From positions 1 to 35,341 of the forward strand of contig CAAGJO010000011.1 of the NCBI GenBank assembly GCA_900770285.1: a DNA stretch of 35,341 bases. Direction: 5' to 3'. The position numbers and the translations under genes are program-made. Positions 1 to 7,278 of this stretch are shown here, piece by piece (positions within the stretch are counted from its first letter, which is position 1; every line of letters starts with the position of its first letter). The DNA comes from Oscillospiraceae bacterium. Lineage in GTDB: Bacteria > Bacillota > Clostridia > Oscillospirales > Ruminococcaceae. A model generated the notes under the pieces. That model had not been told where the DNA came from. It ran no database searches and worked only from the letters and a program-made list of their open reading frames with translations.

Positions 1-340
1 AACCTGCGTCACGGGAGCAAAGATAATGTTACGAAAAAACAATCCCGTATTGCGCCGTCCGCGCCAGGACTTAGTTTACATATTAATCAAATCTGCGTCG
101 CGGGAGCAAAGATAATGTTACGAAAAAACAATCCCGTATTGCGCCGTCCGCGCCAGGACTTAGTTTACATATTAATCAAACCTGCGTCGCGGGAGCAAAG
201 ATAATGTTACGGAAAAAGCAATCCCGTATTGCGCCGTCCGCGCCAGGACTTGGTTTACATATTAATCAAATCTGCGTCGCGGGAGCAAAGATAATGTTAC
301 GGAAAAAGCAATCCCGTATTGCGCCGTCCGCGCCAGGACT
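1..340. repeat. Four tandem copies of an 89-90 bp repeat
   Basis: Four near-identical head-to-tail units begin at about 4, 93, 182 and 272. Each has a GC-rich part (CTGCGTCGCGGGAGC, then CCCGTATTGCGCCGTCC) and an AT-rich part (TTTACATATTAATCAAA). Copies 3 and 4 share an A-to-G change and one extra base near the middle. A short inverted pair, CGGGA and TCCCG about 27 bases apart, could form a stem in each unit. The array is cut by the left window edge, so more copies may exist. The last copy stops at CGCCAGGACT, just before the promoter of the ABC operon. The function is unknown; the regular period and lack of unique spacers rule out CRISPR. Confidence 0.9.
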
Positions 341-373
341 GACAAATGTCATATCGGAAAGTGACTTTTTTCA

Positions 374-403
374 CTTACAATTTTCAGCAAAATGCTTTAT
401 AAT
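374..403 (+). promoter_or_regulatory. Promoter of the ABC exporter operon
   Basis: A -35-like CTTACA (374-379) and a perfect -10 TATAAT (398-403) are 18 bases apart. A 6-bp hairpin, AAGTGA/TCACTT (359-376), overlaps the -35. The predicted RNA starts near 410, just before GGGAGG at 419-424. Confidence 0.55.
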
Positions 404-455
404 TATATAATAAAAATAGGGAGGAAATGCTTTCAGAGCGAAAGCATAATGAATT

Positions 456-1439
456 ATGCCAAATACTGTTGTAAGGATTGAAAATCTTGTTAAGAGATAT
501 AAGGATCTGATTGCGTTGGATCACCTTAATATGAATATAAAAGAAGGAGAAATTTTTGGACTTTTAGGACCAAATGGCTCCGGAAAAACAACAACAATAA
601 ACTGTCTTTTATCGCTTTTGGCATTTGACAAAGGCAGTATTGAAATATTCGGCGAAGAAATGTCCCCTGATAATTATAAAATAAAAAGACAAATCGGCGT
701 TATAATGCAGAATGTGGCAGTGTTTAATGAGCTTACTGTATATGAAAATATAGATTTTTTTTGCGGATTGTATATTAAAGATAAAGCTGTGAGAAAAAAA
801 TATGTGGAAGAGGCGATTGATTTTGTCGAACTCCGTGACTATGTAAAGTTTTATCCAAAAAAGCTTTCAGGCGGACTATTAAGACGTCTGAATATTGCCT
901 GCGGAATTGCGCATAAGCCCAAGCTTATTATTCTTGATGAACCAACGGTAGCCGTTGACCCACAGAGCAGAAATAAAATTCTTGAGGGTATTGTGCAGCT
1001 GAATAAACAGGGAGCAACAATAATTTATACCTCTCATTATATGGAAGAAGTGGAACAGATCTGCACAAGAATAGCAATAATGGATAAGGGCAGGAAGATT
1101 GCCGAAGGAACTACTTCTCAGCTTAAAAAAATGATAAAAAATACTGAAACAATATCTATTGAGATTTTGGATGTTCCCGAAAATGTCATCAGTATGTTAA
1201 AGAAACTTCCTCATGTTTATGAGGTGAATTACAGTAATGACTTTCTTGAAATAAAGTGTTCCGGAGGCAAGCATAATTTAGTAAGAATACTTAATGTCTT
1301 GCAGGAAAGGGAGCTTGCTTTCGGCAGAGTATATTCTGAGCTGCCAACCCTTAATGAAGTGTTCTTGGAAATAACAGGAACGGCTTTGAGAGATAAGGAT
1401 GATTTTTCTATTGATCAGAAAGTCAAAGGTGGAAAATAA
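456..1439 (+). CDS. ABC transporter ATP-binding protein
   Basis: 327-residue ATPase of the ABC-2/DrrA-NatA type that should power the two membrane proteins encoded next. Visible motifs are Walker A GPNGSGKT near residue 38, signature LSGGLLRR near 137 (Leu in place of the usual Gln after GG), Walker B LIILDEPT near 156, and the H-loop TSHYMEEVEQ. The last ~90 residues form the extra C-terminal region common in this family. ATG 456 is the only reasonable start because a stop lies two codons upstream. The GGGAGG at 419-424 is unusually far away, with a small hairpin (429-445) between. The stop overlaps the next start (TAATG). The substrate cannot be told from sequence; drugs, peptides or lipids are possible. 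Confidence 0.93.
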   Translation: MPNTVVRIENLVKRYKDLIALDHLNMNIKEGEIFGLLGPNGSGKTTTINCLLSLLAFDKGSIEIFGEEMSPDNYKIKRQIGVIMQNVAVFNELTVYENIDFFCGLYIKDKAVRKKYVEEAIDFVELRDYVKFYPKKLSGGLLRRLNIACGIAHKPKLIILDEPTVAVDPQSRNKILEGIVQLNKQGATIIYTSHYMEEVEQICTRIAIMDKGRKIAEGTTSQLKKMIKNTETISIEILDVPENVISMLKKLPHVYEVNYSNDFLEIKCSGGKHNLVRILNVLQERELAFGRVYSELPTLNEVFLEITGTALRDKDDFSIDQKVKGGK

Positions 1440-2566
1440 TGTTCTTACATAGTTTCAAATATCAATTTAAGCATAGCATAAGGCAAAAATCAATGATTTT
1501 CTGGATGGCTTTGTTTCCTATAATATTGGGTATATTTTTCAAGATTGCTTTTTCAAATATTTATGAAAACAGTACACAGTTTTCATCAGTGCCTGTTGCA
1601 GTGGTAAATATTGAAAAAAACGATACTTTAAAAAAGGTGTTGGAAAATATCAGCAAGGATAAACAGCCTTTGTTAAAAGTACAGTATGAGGATAAGGAAC
1701 AAGCTTTGAAAGCTCTTAAAAGTAATGACGTAACCGCTGTAATATATGCCGACAGCCTGTCTGCATCAGTGTCCGCTGACGGAATAAAGCAGACAATAGT
1801 CAAAAGCTTTTTGGAGCAGTATAAGGTAAATGAAAGTGTAATAACTGAAACAGCAAAAGAAAATCCTCAGAATCTTCAAAAAGTAATGGCAAAACTGAAT
1901 GCAGAAATATCTGCTAATAAGACCATTCCTCTTACAGACAGAAAAATGGATAATACAGAACAGTATTTTTATAATCTCATTGCAATGGTGGCAATGTTCG
2001 GTTCTTTGCTTGGAATTTATATTGCCATTGAAAATCAAGGCAATCTGTCCCCTTTGGGTGCAAGAAAATGCTGCTCTCCCCAGAATAAGCTTGTAGAAAT
2101 AATCAGCAATTTACTGGCGCTTTTTTGTGTAGAAACGATGTGTATGCTGATTTCAGTAAGCTTTGTACAGTTTGTGCTTAAAATAGATTTTGGCTCTGAT
2201 TTGCCTTATGTCTACCTTGCCGGGATATTGGGCGGAATACTTGGCGTGTCTATGGGATTTTTCATAGGCTCTGCAGGACGAATCGGCGAGCATGGCAAGA
2301 CCGGTATATCTTTGTCAGTGTCTTTGCTGTGCTGTTTTATGAGCGGACTGATGATTGGAGATGTAAAACCACTCATTGAAAAGTACTGTCCGTTTTTAAA
2401 CAGAATAAACCCTGCCGCATTGATCAGTGATTCTTTTTATTGCCTTAATATTTATAACGACCATGCCATGTATTGGCAAAAGGTGATTTCTATAATAATT
2501 ATTACTGTAATTTTTGTCTTCGCCGGATTTTTAATGACCAGGAGGCGAAAATATGCAAGTATTTAA
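1439..2566 (+). CDS. ABC-2 type exporter permease, first subunit
   Basis: 375-residue membrane protein with the ABC-2 layout: one N-terminal membrane segment (about residues 20-38), an extracytoplasmic domain of about 130 residues with no obvious motif, then a C-terminal block of about five hydrophobic segments from residue 175 to the end, finishing in a basic RRRKYASI tail. It starts inside the ATPase stop codon (TAATG), so translation is probably coupled. It is similar in plan but not in sequence to the third gene, so the two probably form a heterodimeric channel. The fold and operon are clear; the substrate is not. Confidence 0.88.
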   Translation: MFLHSFKYQFKHSIRQKSMIFWMALFPIILGIFFKIAFSNIYENSTQFSSVPVAVVNIEKNDTLKKVLENISKDKQPLLKVQYEDKEQALKALKSNDVTAVIYADSLSASVSADGIKQTIVKSFLEQYKVNESVITETAKENPQNLQKVMAKLNAEISANKTIPLTDRKMDNTEQYFYNLIAMVAMFGSLLGIYIAIENQGNLSPLGARKCCSPQNKLVEIISNLLALFCVETMCMLISVSFVQFVLKIDFGSDLPYVYLAGILGGILGVSMGFFIGSAGRIGEHGKTGISLSVSLLCCFMSGLMIGDVKPLIEKYCPFLNRINPAALISDSFYCLNIYNDHAMYWQKVISIIIITVIFVFAGFLMTRRRKYASI

Positions 2567-3704
2567 GCTGTATTTCAAAATTGTCAAAAAGGAACTTGGC
2601 ATTATTTTAATGATTATTGGAATATATATGGCAATAGTTCTTGTAATGGCTGATGCCGGTTCAAAGCAAACAAATTTTGAAAATTATTCACTTAATATAA
2701 ATATCGTTGACCAGGATAATTCTGCTGAGAGCAAGGCGCTGAAAGATTATATCGGTAATAACCAGAATATAGTTGATGCGGGCAGTGATAAAAATGATAT
2801 CCTGGACGGACTTTATTATGAAACCATAGATTATTCGCTCACCATCAAACAAGGCTATGGTGAAAAAATAGCTCAGGGAAATACTGATAATTTGTTTGAA
2901 AGTTCTAAAATCCCCAACAGCTTTGAGGCAGAATTGTTTGATAATGAGCTGGACGAATATGTTAAAACTATCTCGGCTTATATTGCAGGTGGTTCGGATT
3001 TTTCGCAGGCCTCTGCCAGAGCAATTGATACTCTTTCAAATCAGGTTGAGATAACAAAAGAGAATTTCAGCAGCCACAGCGGTAAGCTTTCGGGAAATTT
3101 AGGAAATTATTTCGGATATCTCCCGTTTATATTCCTTACTATTTTCATTCACGTTTTATGCAACGTTCTTACAACCCTGAACGGAAAGGAAGTCGGCAAA
3201 CGTCTTGACTGTTCCGGCATAACCCTTTCATCAAAAGGATTTCAGATTCTCGGAGCAAGCATATTGTTTGTCCTTGGAATATGGCTGATATTTGCCTTGA
3301 CTGCCTGTTTGTATTCTCAAGGCAATATGTCTGAAAGATTCTGGCTTTGTATGCTTAACAGCCTGGTATTTGCTGTTGTATCAGCAGTCATTGCATTGCT
3401 GATTTCAGCATTTTCTCCGGATAACCGTATAACAAGTTTTATAGCTGTTACTGTAAGCTTGGGAATGAGCTTTTTGTGCGGTGTATTTGTTTCAAGCGAT
3501 TTGCTTGGCGAAGGAGTTAAATCAGCGGCAAGCTTTCTTCCGGCATATTGGTATACAAAAGCTAACGATATGGCTGCCGAAATGGCAGGAAGGTCGTTTG
3601 ATTTAAATCAGTTCTTTGTATGTATTGGAATACAGCTGCTTTTTGCTGCGGCAGCGTTTATGCTGTATATGCTTATATTAAAGCTTAAAAGAGAAGAATC
3701 ATAA
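2553..3704 (+). CDS. ABC-2 type exporter permease, second subunit
   Basis: 383-residue membrane protein with one N-terminal membrane segment (about 13-35), a large acidic extracytoplasmic domain (about 40-185) and a C-terminal block of about five membrane segments. It overlaps the previous gene by 14 bases and has its own AGGAGG 8 bases before the ATG. It is the last gene of the exporter operon; a bidirectional hairpin terminator follows at 3858-3888. It is probably the partner of the first permease. The extracellular domains carry no recognised enzyme motif. Confidence 0.88.
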   Translation: MQVFKLYFKIVKKELGIILMIIGIYMAIVLVMADAGSKQTNFENYSLNINIVDQDNSAESKALKDYIGNNQNIVDAGSDKNDILDGLYYETIDYSLTIKQGYGEKIAQGNTDNLFESSKIPNSFEAELFDNELDEYVKTISAYIAGGSDFSQASARAIDTLSNQVEITKENFSSHSGKLSGNLGNYFGYLPFIFLTIFIHVLCNVLTTLNGKEVGKRLDCSGITLSSKGFQILGASILFVLGIWLIFALTACLYSQGNMSERFWLCMLNSLVFAVVSAVIALLISAFSPDNRITSFIAVTVSLGMSFLCGVFVSSDLLGEGVKSAASFLPAYWYTKANDMAAEMAGRSFDLNQFFVCIGIQLLFAAAAFMLYMLILKLKREES

Positions 3705-3857
3705 AAAAATAGTATAAACTATTAAAATATATTTATTAGCTTAAGTCCCTTTCATTTTAATATAGGTGCATACGCATGGGATTTGTTTTGTCAGGTAAAA
3801 TCTTGTTATTATACAGATTTGAAAAGGCACAATGATCCATGTGTGTGAACCAAAAAA

Positions 3858-3888
3858 CTGGCACCATATTTCAGGTGTCAGTTTTTTT
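3858..3888. terminator. Bidirectional terminator between convergent operons
   Basis: Stem CTGGCACC/GGTGTCAG (8 bp with one G-U) and an 8-base loop are followed by seven T on the plus strand. On the minus strand the same stem is followed by TTTTTT, so it can also end the minus operon. The VanZ-like gene's stop codon lies inside it. Confidence 0.85.
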
Positions 3889-4380
3889 AGCTGTATTGTG
3901 AATTTTGTCTTTGTTTTTTCTCATTGCCAGTACTATGAGAAAAACTATCAGCGTCCCAAGAACCGCACCGCTCGTGTCAATAAGTACGTCACGGAATTGC
4001 CCGTTCCGCCCCGGTACAAAAAGCTGATGGATCTCATCAGAGCACGCGTATAAAAAAGAAAAACCTATAGCCGCAGGATATCTGAATTTGTTCTTAAAAC
4101 CGTATAATGCGGCTGCACACAATGCACCCAGAACTGCATATTCTGTAAAGTGAGCAGTTTTTCTTACCCAGAATTCCAACTTGTCTATAATTTCATCACG
4201 CTTTGTCCCCGTAAAGTCCTCGTATTCGGGAATTAACATTTCGCAGATAGTGTTAACAATTGATTGACTTTGCTCAGAAGACTCGTCAGAATCCTCCGCT
4301 GAAAACATAAAAATAACTGCGCACCATATGAACACTAAGCCAATCAGAATTATTCTTTTGTTTATGAGATTATTGTACAT
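3871..4380 (-). CDS. VanZ-like family membrane protein
   Basis: 169-residue membrane protein of the VanZ-like family. An N-terminal membrane segment (about 8-27) is followed by an acidic loop, then RKTAHFTEYAVLG, the conserved family block with the K-x-x-H-F-x-E-Y pattern, and two further membrane segments. SDEIHQLFVPGR and DVLIDTSGAVLG are the other family blocks. Some VanZ proteins alter lipoglycopeptide susceptibility, but most members have no known role and nothing here links it to vancomycin genes. It overlaps the CCA-adding enzyme gene by 11 bases and has GGAG 7 bases before the ATG, so the two are co-transcribed. Confidence 0.88.
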   Translation of the reverse strand: MYNNLINKRIILIGLVFIWCAVIFMFSAEDSDESSEQSQSIVNTICEMLIPEYEDFTGTKRDEIIDKLEFWVRKTAHFTEYAVLGALCAAALYGFKNKFRYPAAIGFSFLYACSDEIHQLFVPGRNGQFRDVLIDTSGAVLGTLIVFLIVLAMRKNKDKIHNTAKKTDT

Positions 4381-5704
4381 TTTGTTTCTCCTTAATGTAG
4401 TCTGAGATTTTCTCTTTGTTATTTTCTAATTTCTCGTCTATAACCAGATTTAAAATTTCCTTTAGTTTGTCGCCGATTTCTTTTCCTGAAAATCCTAATG
4501 CCTTTAAATCATTCCCGTTTACTTTTAAGTCGGCAATTTTCAGACACTTGTTTTCCTCCATAAGCTCAATTGCATTGGCAGCAATTTCGTCCAGTGCCGT
4601 TAGCTTTTGCTCCCGGCAGTAATCTGACTGGGCATAGGTGTCGGCCCGGCGTATCTCAAGATAGTCAAATAAAAATGCAAAGTCGTGCTTTGCCGCAAAA
4701 TGTGCAACTGTTTTCTTGTCAGTTGCAATGCGGTTGTCATGTTCAAAGATAAGCTCGCAGATATACTCCGTTGATTTGGTATCAAATTTAAGACGTTTCA
4801 GAATGTTCCTTGCTTTTATGCTGCTTGCCGTCGGGTGCTTTTTGAAATGTGATATGCCTTGTTCATCAACTGTTTCGCACTCCGGTTTGCCAATGTCGTG
4901 GAGCAGCATGGCAGTTCGGATAGTTGAATCCGGTCTAGTATATCCAACGCTTCTGGCAATGTGTTCCCAAACGGTGTAACAATGGTGAGGAGTGTTCTGG
5001 GGATAGTCAATGCATGGTTTTATCTCCGGGATTATCACCGCAAAAATCTCACGGTATTCCATTAAAATTCTTGTGACGGCTTTGCCGCATAAAAGCCTTT
5101 TAAGCTCTCCTGTTATCCGTTCTGCTGATATGCATTTCAGCAGGTCCTTTTTGCTGAAAATTGCTTTCCTGGTCTGTTCGTCTATTGTAAAATCCAGCGT
5201 TGACGCAAATCGTAAGGCTCTCAGAATTCTTAATGCGTCTTCTTCAAAGCGCAGCTCGGGATTGCCTACACATTTTATAAGCTTGTTGTTAATATCTTCT
5301 TTTCCGTTGAAGTAATCATAAATTCTGCCGTCATAGTCGCAGCACATGGCGTTAACAGTAAAATCACGCCGCTTTAAATCTTCGGTCAGGTTTGATACGA
5401 ATTTTACCTCTTTCGGCTTGCGGTGATTGATGTAATCTCCGTCATGGCGGAATGTGGTAACTTCAATGCTCCTGCCGTCAATTATAACTGTAAGCGTGCC
5501 GTGCTTTAATCCTGTTTCAATAACCCGAAAAGCTTTGAAAATCTCTTCCATTTTGTCGGGAGGGCAATCGGTGCAGATATCATAGTCATAAGGCTTTTTG
5601 TTCAGTAGGTGATCTCTTATGCAGCCGCCTACCGCATAAGCCTTGTAACCGTTTTTGTTAAGACAATACATAACTGTTTTTACATAGTCGGGCAATGTGA
5701 TCAT
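4370..5704 (-). CDS. cca: CCA tRNA nucleotidyltransferase (HD-domain type)
   Basis: 444-residue enzyme that adds or repairs the CCA end of tRNAs. The N-terminal nucleotidyltransferase head has AVGGCIRDHLL and then YDYDICTD, where the D-x-D pair binds metal. RRDFTVNAM and EDALRILRALRF are the conserved neck blocks of the class II CCA/poly(A) polymerase family. A C-terminal HD domain has MLLHDIGKPE near residue 268, as in clostridial CCA enzymes with a phosphatase-like module. The start is supported by AAAGGAGAG just upstream on the minus strand. The tRNA-Ser at 18746-18838 has an encoded CCA, so here the enzyme may mainly repair tRNA ends or serve other tRNAs. Confidence 0.93.
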   Translation of the reverse strand: MITLPDYVKTVMYCLNKNGYKAYAVGGCIRDHLLNKKPYDYDICTDCPPDKMEEIFKAFRVIETGLKHGTLTVIIDGRSIEVTTFRHDGDYINHRKPKEVKFVSNLTEDLKRRDFTVNAMCCDYDGRIYDYFNGKEDINNKLIKCVGNPELRFEEDALRILRALRFASTLDFTIDEQTRKAIFSKKDLLKCISAERITGELKRLLCGKAVTRILMEYREIFAVIIPEIKPCIDYPQNTPHHCYTVWEHIARSVGYTRPDSTIRTAMLLHDIGKPECETVDEQGISHFKKHPTASSIKARNILKRLKFDTKSTEYICELIFEHDNRIATDKKTVAHFAAKHDFAFLFDYLEIRRADTYAQSDYCREQKLTALDEIAANAIELMEENKCLKIADLKVNGNDLKALGFSGKEIGDKLKEILNLVIDEKLENNKEKISDYIKEKQNVQ

Positions 5705-5757
5705 AAAATTGCTCTCCTTTCTGAATTATTTTACAATTAATTGCACATTATATTTTT

Positions 5758-7278
5758 ATGAAAAAAAGTAAAATCAGCAGACTAGTTCTTCTTGTAATCT
5801 CAGGAGCATTCGCCGGAGCTCTGCAGGTGTGTATTATTGCTCCCTGGCTAATATTTTCAGCCTTTGTGCCGCTGCTTGCAGAGGTTTATTTGTCGTCTTC
5901 AAAAAAAGAATATAAAATGGTGATACTGGAATTTCTGCTGCCGTATTATTTTATCCAGTCTTTGTTCCTCATAACCATTTCTGATTGTATACCACTGCCA
6001 AAGGTTATATCTGTCTGTCTGGCATTTCTTGTTGTTGCGGCGGTAACGGCATGGCTCTTTGTAATTATGTACATTCCTCTGTGGTTTTATCCTTATCTGA
6101 AAAAAGGAAAGCCATATGATTTTATAGTATTTTCCTGCTTGTTTACAGTAGGGGAGTGGCTGGCGGAATATGTGCCCATATTGACGTTTCCGTGGTCGGA
6201 GATTAGTCTTGCAGTAGTTTCAGAACCTTTGCTTGTACAGCCTGCATCATTGCTGGGCAGTCGTTTCTTAAGCCTTGTGATTCTTTTGATGAGCAGTGCT
6301 ATAGCCTATGCTATTTGCAGCAGAAAATCAGATCATATCTTTGGCTGCTCAGCAATATTTATATCTTCATTAGCTTTGGTGGCGGCTTTTTCCCAATGCC
6401 GCATAACAAGTCTTAAAGATAAAATTTCTACTCTGGAAGATACAAAAGTTATGGTGGCACAGGATAATATTGAGGGAAATGAAAAGAAAAAACTTAAAGG
6501 CATTGACGCCGCAAATTCATATAAAGCAATTATGGAAAAGTATTGGAAGTCAGATACTGAGTTTGTGCTTTTGCCCGAAACTGCCGTGCCTGCAAGCTAT
6601 AAATGCAAGGCAGAAAGCTTTTGCTCATTGGTAAAATTTGCAGAAACCCATGATACAACTCTGGTTACCGGCTGTTTTACCGAAAGCGACGGTAAATCCT
6701 ATAATTCAATGTATACGGTAAATGAAGAAGGCTTTTGCCGAACACCCTATTATAAGCAGGTGCTTGTCCCGTTTGGCGAAAAAATACCTTTTGCCGATAT
6801 ATTCAATGAGGAAACGCTTAGCAGTGCAACACATCAGCAGAATAAGGAGCTTTTGTGCGAGAATAATAAGAAGATTGCTACAGTAATCTGCATTGAGTCT
6901 ATTTATCCTTCTATAACCCGTTTACAGATGCGGAAGGGTGCTGAGGTGCTGTGTGTTTCAACTAATGATTCGTGGTTCGGTAAAAGCTATGGAAAATATG
7001 CTCATTATCGGCATACTATACTGCGTACTGTGGAGTCAGGAAAATACGGACTTCGTGCAGGAAACTGCGGCGTTTCGGCTGTGATAACTCCATGGGGGGA
7101 GGAAACAGTACGAATAACCGATTCAGAGAAAATTGCAGTCACTGAAAATATAAAAATGATAAAGTCCAGAACATTGTACACATATACCGGAGATATTGCA
7201 GTTCTGCCCGGCTGTGCAATGATAGTTATAAAGCTTGCCAGAATGCTGAGTGAAAGATTTATTAAAAATCCAGCCTGA
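5758..7278 (+). CDS. lnt: Apolipoprotein N-acyltransferase
   Basis: 506-residue membrane enzyme of the Lnt family, which adds the third acyl chain to the N-terminal Cys of lipoproteins. About six hydrophobic segments (residues 8-220) precede a carbon-nitrogen hydrolase domain. The triad is visible: Glu in LLPETAVP (near 274), Lys in YYKQVLVPFGEKIPF (near 333) and Cys in VICIESIYP (near 378). NDSWFG and the R-T-V-E-S-G-K-Y-G-L-R-A-G-N stretch are also family blocks. No clear ribosome-binding site precedes ATG 5758, so the start is less sure than the gene. Its end overlaps the convergent alpha-galactosidase gene by 17 bases. Canonical Lnt is typical of Gram-negatives, so its presence here is notable; lgt is at 27148. 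Confidence 0.9.
   Translation: MKKSKISRLVLLVISGAFAGALQVCIIAPWLIFSAFVPLLAEVYLSSSKKEYKMVILEFLLPYYFIQSLFLITISDCIPLPKVISVCLAFLVVAAVTAWLFVIMYIPLWFYPYLKKGKPYDFIVFSCLFTVGEWLAEYVPILTFPWSEISLAVVSEPLLVQPASLLGSRFLSLVILLMSSAIAYAICSRKSDHIFGCSAIFISSLALVAAFSQCRITSLKDKISTLEDTKVMVAQDNIEGNEKKKLKGIDAANSYKAIMEKYWKSDTEFVLLPETAVPASYKCKAESFCSLVKFAETHDTTLVTGCFTESDGKSYNSMYTVNEEGFCRTPYYKQVLVPFGEKIPFADIFNEETLSSATHQQNKELLCENNKKIATVICIESIYPSITRLQMRKGAEVLCVSTNDSWFGKSYGKYAHYRHTILRTVESGKYGLRAGNCGVSAVITPWGEETVRITDSEKIAVTENIKMIKSRTLYTYTGDIAVLPGCAMIVIKLARMLSERFIKNPA

Noticed and set aside
1..340. CRISPR array
   Set aside because: The 89-90 bp units abut directly with no unique spacers, and no cas genes are visible.
204..410. 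68-codon ORF in the repeat
   Set aside because: It reads through two repeat copies (the peptide repeats itself) and has no family resemblance or useful binding site.
3832..4053. Plus-strand ORF over the VanZ-like gene end
   Set aside because: It lies antisense to a well-supported gene and spans the terminator hairpin.
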